DNA of 7,693 bases, from positions 1-7,693 of the forward strand of contig CALWAA010000049.1 in the NCBI GenBank assembly GCA_944372725.1, read 5' to 3'. The translations under genes and the position numbers were made by a program. Positions 4,908 through 7,693 of this stretch are shown piece after piece; within the stretch, counting starts at the first letter, position 1, and each line of letters starts with the position of its first letter. The notes below the pieces were generated by a model. The model was not told the origin of the DNA and made no database searches. It worked only from the letters and a program-made list of their open reading frames with translations. This stretch comes from an uncultured Bacilli bacterium. Its GTDB lineage: Bacteria; Bacillota_I; Bacilli_A; RF39; UBA660.

Positions 4908-6927
4908 TTTCATCCTCACTTTTCTTTTTTCCCTTTTTCATTTCATCTGTCGCTTCCAAAATGGCATCTTCAATTGTTTTAACATTATCATTTATCATAG
5001 AATAACCAAATTCAGCTCCATACTCATAAGGAAGTTTTTTAAATTCTTTATTTAATTTATGAATATAGTTAGTTACTTGTTTTTGCGTAAATCCCACTAA
5101 ATAAATCAAGAATTCATTACCATCTGTACGCATAATATCACTATTATCAAGTTGTGTTTTAATTAAAATATTTGCAGCAGCTTTAATTTGTTTATCTCCC
5201 TCTTCATAACCAAGCGTATCATTAATAAATTGAATATTATTTAAATCAACAACAATCATAGTTTGTGGATAAACTGTATTATTATTCCAATTATGGATAT
5301 ATTCATTCAAGTAATTTCTATTTTTAAGACTAGTAAGTTGGTCAATAAACTTCATTTTATTATCTTTCTTGATTCTTTTGGCAATCTTAATTCTCTTACT
5401 ACTCTTATAAAAAATAATAAAGATAACAGCAAAAACAAGTAAAGTAAGTAAAATGTATTTAGCAATTGTACCAAGAATACTACCTGTTCTAACAGTCATA
5501 GAATGGCTATACATACCATCATAAATCACTTCATTATTATCCATAACCATTGCATATTTTGTAAATAATTTATAAAAAGCACTATCTGTTCTTGATTTAA
5601 ATTGATAAGTGGTATTCAAACTATCACTATATCTTTCCGTATAATTTGATAAAGTACTACCAGAATATAAATCAAAAATATTTTTATCAATTACAAGTAT
5701 AACATCTTTTCTATTTAATTTCTTTAAATCTTTTTCACCTTCATAAGTTTCTATAGTAATACCATCAATACTTTCTAAATAATGATACAAATAACTATTT
5801 TCTTCTACATAAACCGTCGAACCAACTAAACTTTCCATACTATTAACAACTAAATGATTTTCATGATTAGCAATAACACTATATCTAACTACTAAATTAG
5901 AATCAGCTTCATAATAATCATCATCTAAATTATAATAATTAAAATATAAATCAACATCACCATTTTTGATAGCTCGCTCAAAACGATTTAAATTACGATA
6001 TTTAGTATAATTAAATTCTATATCACTAAACTCACTAAAGCCATAAAGGTACATTGCAATAATACCCCCATAATTACCACTCATAATCACTTCATAAGGA
6101 CTATTATTAATAAATCCATAATTATAAGTAACTGATTGCATTGCATCAACTTCTGTTTCACTAATACCTAAAGAAGATGTAAATAGACGAAACTCAGCAT
6201 CTTTTAAATAAGCATCTAAATTTTCTTGATACCAATTATTATAAAACTTCTCTAAAATACTAGTTAAAGTATCATCATTCCCCCTAATAACATAATAAAG
6301 TTTAATATCAGATAAATGATAATTAATAGTATAATCTTGTGCTAATACCTCATCTAAATAAATACTTAAAGGAACAATCATATATTCTATATCTTCATTT
6401 TCACTAAAAGCTTCCAATAATTCTTCTTTGCTTTCATATTGCGTTAAAGTAACATTACCCACTACTTCTAAATATCCGCTAATATAAGATGCATCATCAC
6501 TGATAACACCAATCTTCATACCTGCTAAATCAGAATAATTACTAACAACTTCTTTTTCGGTCCCAACTAAGACATAATGGTCTTCATAAAAGACAAAATC
6601 CTTCTCACTTAAAGTTTTAGTAACACCAAGCGTAAGTCCATTGGTATTCTCCCCATAATTAAAAGTTACTGGATTAAGTTCTAAATCGTATTCTCTTTCA
6701 AAATCACTTAAAAAATCATAAAATACACCTGTACCCGTATTACCAAACAAATTAACATTATTAACAACATTAATATTATGAACGGTACTAATATTATTAT
6801 TAATCCATCTTCTTTCACTAGATGTAAGTTTATTTTCATCTGTTAAAACTCTAAAAGCAATTAAACCTATAATAACGACTGCAAGTATTACCACAATTGT
6901 AATAATTACACTTTTCTTATTTTTCAT
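4900..6927 (-). CDS. Transmembrane receptor: tandem periplasmic-binding-like domains plus degenerate GGDEF domain
   Basis: A 675-residue membrane protein. Order of parts: N-terminal helix (6-27), extracellular region (about 29-480), second helix (484-507), basic linker (508-526), cytoplasmic GGDEF-fold domain (about 527-665). The outer region looks like two bilobed solute-binding (SBP_bac_3-type) modules: one near 40-258 with YSDLAGMKIGVISDDASYISGYL at 131-153 (wording typical of these proteins), and one near 264-478 with MESLVGSTVYVEENSYL. The inner domain opens with LTSLKNRNYLNE (531-542), close to the usual DxLTGLxNR start, and keeps VDLNNIQFINDTLGYEEGD (560-578) with the metal-ligand Asp at 561. 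The signature that should read RxGGDEF is R-T-D-G-N-E-F (600-606): the first Gly is Asp and the metal-binding third residue is Asn604. No RxxD inhibitory site is present at the expected offset. Diguanylate cyclase activity is therefore doubtful. Likely role: sensing an external small molecule, perhaps an amino acid. It starts at an ATG 7 bases after the previous stop, with a modest AGGT ribosome site. Confidence 0.82.
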   Translation of the reverse strand: MKNKKSVIITIVVILAVVIIGLIAFRVLTDENKLTSSERRWINNNISTVHNINVVNNVNLFGNTGTGVFYDFLSDFEREYDLELNPVTFNYGENTNGLTLGVTKTLSEKDFVFYEDHYVLVGTEKEVVSNYSDLAGMKIGVISDDASYISGYLEVVGNVTLTQYESKEELLEAFSENEDIEYMIVPLSIYLDEVLAQDYTINYHLSDIKLYYVIRGNDDTLTSILEKFYNNWYQENLDAYLKDAEFRLFTSSLGISETEVDAMQSVTYNYGFINNSPYEVIMSGNYGGIIAMYLYGFSEFSDIEFNYTKYRNLNRFERAIKNGDVDLYFNYYNLDDDYYEADSNLVVRYSVIANHENHLVVNSMESLVGSTVYVEENSYLYHYLESIDGITIETYEGEKDLKKLNRKDVILVIDKNIFDLYSGSTLSNYTERYSDSLNTTYQFKSRTDSAFYKLFTKYAMVMDNNEVIYDGMYSHSMTVRTGSILGTIAKYILLTLLVFAVIFIIFYKSSKRIKIAKRIKKDNKMKFIDQLTSLKNRNYLNEYIHNWNNNTVYPQTMIVVDLNNIQFINDTLGYEEGDKQIKAAANILIKTQLDNSDIMRTDGNEFLIYLVGFTQKQVTNYIHKLNKEFKKLPYEYGAEFGYSMINDNVKTIEDAILEATDEMKKGKKKSEDENA
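4914..4919 (-). promoter_or_regulatory. Ribosome binding site that fixes the YihY-family start
   Basis: GTGAGG on the minus strand lies 6 bases before the ATG at 4905-4907. It overlaps the upstream in-frame GTG (4917-4919) and lies just before the ATG at 4911-4913, so those two earlier codons are unlikely starts. The site is inside the last codons of the receptor gene, which fits translational coupling. Confidence 0.7.
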
Positions 6928-6934
6928 AAACTAC

Positions 6935-7450
6935 CTACTCTTCTTCTGTAACTTCTTCCTCTGTTTCAAATTCCGTATTATTATTCCAAACAATACCACC
7001 AGTACCAGATACATTTTTAGCACCAATAAGTTGGAAGCCTTCTGTTTCTTCTGTTGCTTCCGCTTCTATCATATATTCTAAATCATAAAAGCTTAAAGTT
7101 TCTTCGCTAAAATAATCTAAACTAGAAAGAGCTATACTTTGTCCTTCTACTAAAGTTGTTTCTGGAACAAATGTAATCATAACATAAATACTTTTGCCAC
7201 TAACTCGCATAGTTACATCTTCCACTATTTCATTTTCTTTAATTTTAGAAATAATTTCGTTTTTCATATCTTCATCAAAAGGATAATCTTCTATTCCCTC
7301 TAATCGGTCCCCATATTTAGAGCTAGAATCTCCTACAAAGTATGTAACAACAACTACAGAAATTGCAATTAAACATGCAATTAAAATAAATAACAATACA
7401 AATAAAACACTATTTTCTTGCCAAATCTTTTTTAATTTTTTCAAATTCAA
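6935..7450 (-). CDS. Small single-pass membrane protein of unknown function
   Basis: I do not recognise this family. It has 171 residues if it starts at the TTG at 7448-7450. The ribosome site GAGGTGA (about 7452-7458) sits very close to that codon, so a second in-frame TTG two codons later (7442-7444) may be the true start; no ATG is available, because an in-frame TGA lies just upstream. The N-terminus is short and basic (LKKLKKIW). One long hydrophobic helix covers residues 14-39, and the remaining 130 residues should lie outside the cell. That outer part is acidic, with a mixed alpha/beta core (KNEIISKIKENEIVEDV, KSIYVMITFV), a glycine-rich GTGGIVWNNN segment near residues 149-158 and an acidic tail ending in EEEVTEEE. 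It is the first gene of an operon and ends 7 bases before the receptor gene, so it may serve as a partner or assembly factor of that receptor; this is inference from position only. Confidence 0.75.
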   Translation of the reverse strand: MNLKKLKKIWQENSVLFVLLFILIACLIAISVVVVTYFVGDSSSKYGDRLEGIEDYPFDEDMKNEIISKIKENEIVEDVTMRVSGKSIYVMITFVPETTLVEGQSIALSSLDYFSEETLSFYDLEYMIEAEATEETEGFQLIGAKNVSGTGGIVWNNNTEFETEEEVTEEE

Positions 7451-7469
7451 TTCACCTCATAGTAAATCT

Positions 7470-7498
7470 ATTATAACATTATTTAAAACATAAGACAA
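7470..7498 (-). promoter_or_regulatory. Proximal promoter of the receptor operon, extended -10
   Basis: On the minus strand TTGTCT (7493-7498, 4/6 match to TTGACA) is followed after 17 bases by TATAAT (7470-7475), preceded by TGT at 7476-7478, which makes an extended -10 TGnTATAAT. The predicted transcript start is near 7463, giving a leader of about 15-20 bases before the TTG start. This is the best promoter for the three genes that follow. Confidence 0.7.
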
Positions 7499-7526
7499 TT
7501 TATAATTGTTTTACAATTTTTGTCAA
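7499..7526 (-). promoter_or_regulatory. Upstream promoter of the receptor operon
   Basis: On the minus strand a perfect -35 box TTGACA (7521-7526) is followed after 16 bases by TATAAA (7499-7504), a 5/6 match to the -10 consensus. It lies upstream of a second promoter for the same operon. Its spacer contains a perfect inverted repeat, AATTGT-TTT-ACAATT on the plus strand (7504-7518), which could be an operator. Confidence 0.5.
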
Positions 7527-7527
7527 C

Positions 7528-7548
7528 AAAAAATGTAAATAGTTTACA
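7528..7548 (-). terminator. Weak Rho-independent terminator after ligA
   Basis: On the minus strand a 6-bp stem TGTAAA / TTTACA (7543-7548 with 7534-7539) has a 3-base loop and is followed by six T (7533-7528). The ligA stop codon is inside the stem. The stem is AT-rich with one G-C pair, so it may be leaky. An overlapping alternative hairpin, ATAGTTT / AAACTAT, starts inside the last ligA codons. Confidence 0.5.
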
Positions 7549-7693
7549 AACTATCTACAATTTCTTTAAATTTAGCTTCATCCCAAATGGTTATTCCTAG
7601 TTCTTGTGCTTTTGTATATTTGCTTCCTGGAGCATCACCAACAATCACGACATCAGTTTTTTTACTAACACTATCGATAGCTTTACCACCATA
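7544..7693 (-). CDS. ligA: NAD-dependent DNA ligase LigA, C-terminal end (partial)
   Basis: Only the last 49 codons and the TAA stop (7544-7546) are inside the window; the rest of the gene lies beyond 7693. The visible peptide is the end of the BRCT domain that closes bacterial LigA: it contains GGKAIDSVSKKTD, then VVIVGDAPGSK followed by TKAQELGI, the typical run around the BRCT core, and ends at EIVDSL. LigA seals nicks between Okazaki fragments and in repair using NAD+, in the cytoplasm. The BRCT tail is a DNA-binding accessory domain, so no catalytic residue can be checked here. The gene is separated from the next operon by about 94 bases that hold a weak terminator and two promoters, so it is probably a separate transcription unit. 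The family call is strong because the GGK...SVSKKT...GSK..KA..LGI pattern is characteristic. Confidence 0.93.
   Translation of the reverse strand, partial: YGGKAIDSVSKKTDVVIVGDAPGSKYTKAQELGITIWDEAKFKEIVDSL

Overview
The window is AT-rich, compact bacterial DNA in which every gene I can support lies on the minus strand, so transcription runs from high to low coordinates. The LigA tail, OmpR/HisKA two-component pair, AGGAGG-type ribosome sites and TATAAT promoters suggest a low-GC Firmicutes/Bacilli-type organism, possibly an uncultured Erysipelotrichia or RF39-like gut lineage; the lineage is an inference. TGA is used as a real stop at 4900-4902 and Trp is read from TGG, so the genetic code is the standard bacterial one and not the Mycoplasma code.

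Reading in the direction of transcription: (1) 7544-7693 is the last 49 codons of ligA (BRCT domain), followed by a weak terminator. (2) Two stacked promoters with an inverted repeat (7470-7526) drive a three-gene operon: a small single-pass membrane protein (6935-7450), a large receptor with two periplasmic-binding-like extracellular domains and a degenerate cytoplasmic GGDEF domain (4900-6927), and a YihY/BrkB-family integral membrane protein (4059-4907) whose start overlaps the receptor stop by 8 bases. A terminator at 4027-4056 ends this operon. (3) A monocistronic gene (2576-3970) encodes a protein with a proline-rich cytoplasmic half, one membrane helix and an extracellular Ig-like half carrying three pairs of cysteines. 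Its stop codon lies in the loop of its own terminator. (4) An extended -10 promoter (about 2535-2543) drives a response regulator (1841-2509) and a histidine kinase (475-1860) that overlap by 20 bases. (5) The 474 bases beyond the kinase hold no intact gene. They contain two tandem diverged copies, about 196 bases apart, of a promoter - short RNA - terminator unit, best read as a pair of small non-coding RNA genes. (6) The first 76 bases carry what may be the frameshifted or truncated start of a YerC/TrpR-like gene.

The functional theme is the cell envelope and signalling: an external-ligand receptor, a two-component system, envelope proteins, and two small RNAs placed directly after the kinase. 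The most unusual items are the tandem RNA pair, the receptor whose GGDEF signature reads DGNEF, and the cysteine-paired Ig-like protein. No mobile element, CRISPR array, tRNA or rRNA was seen.
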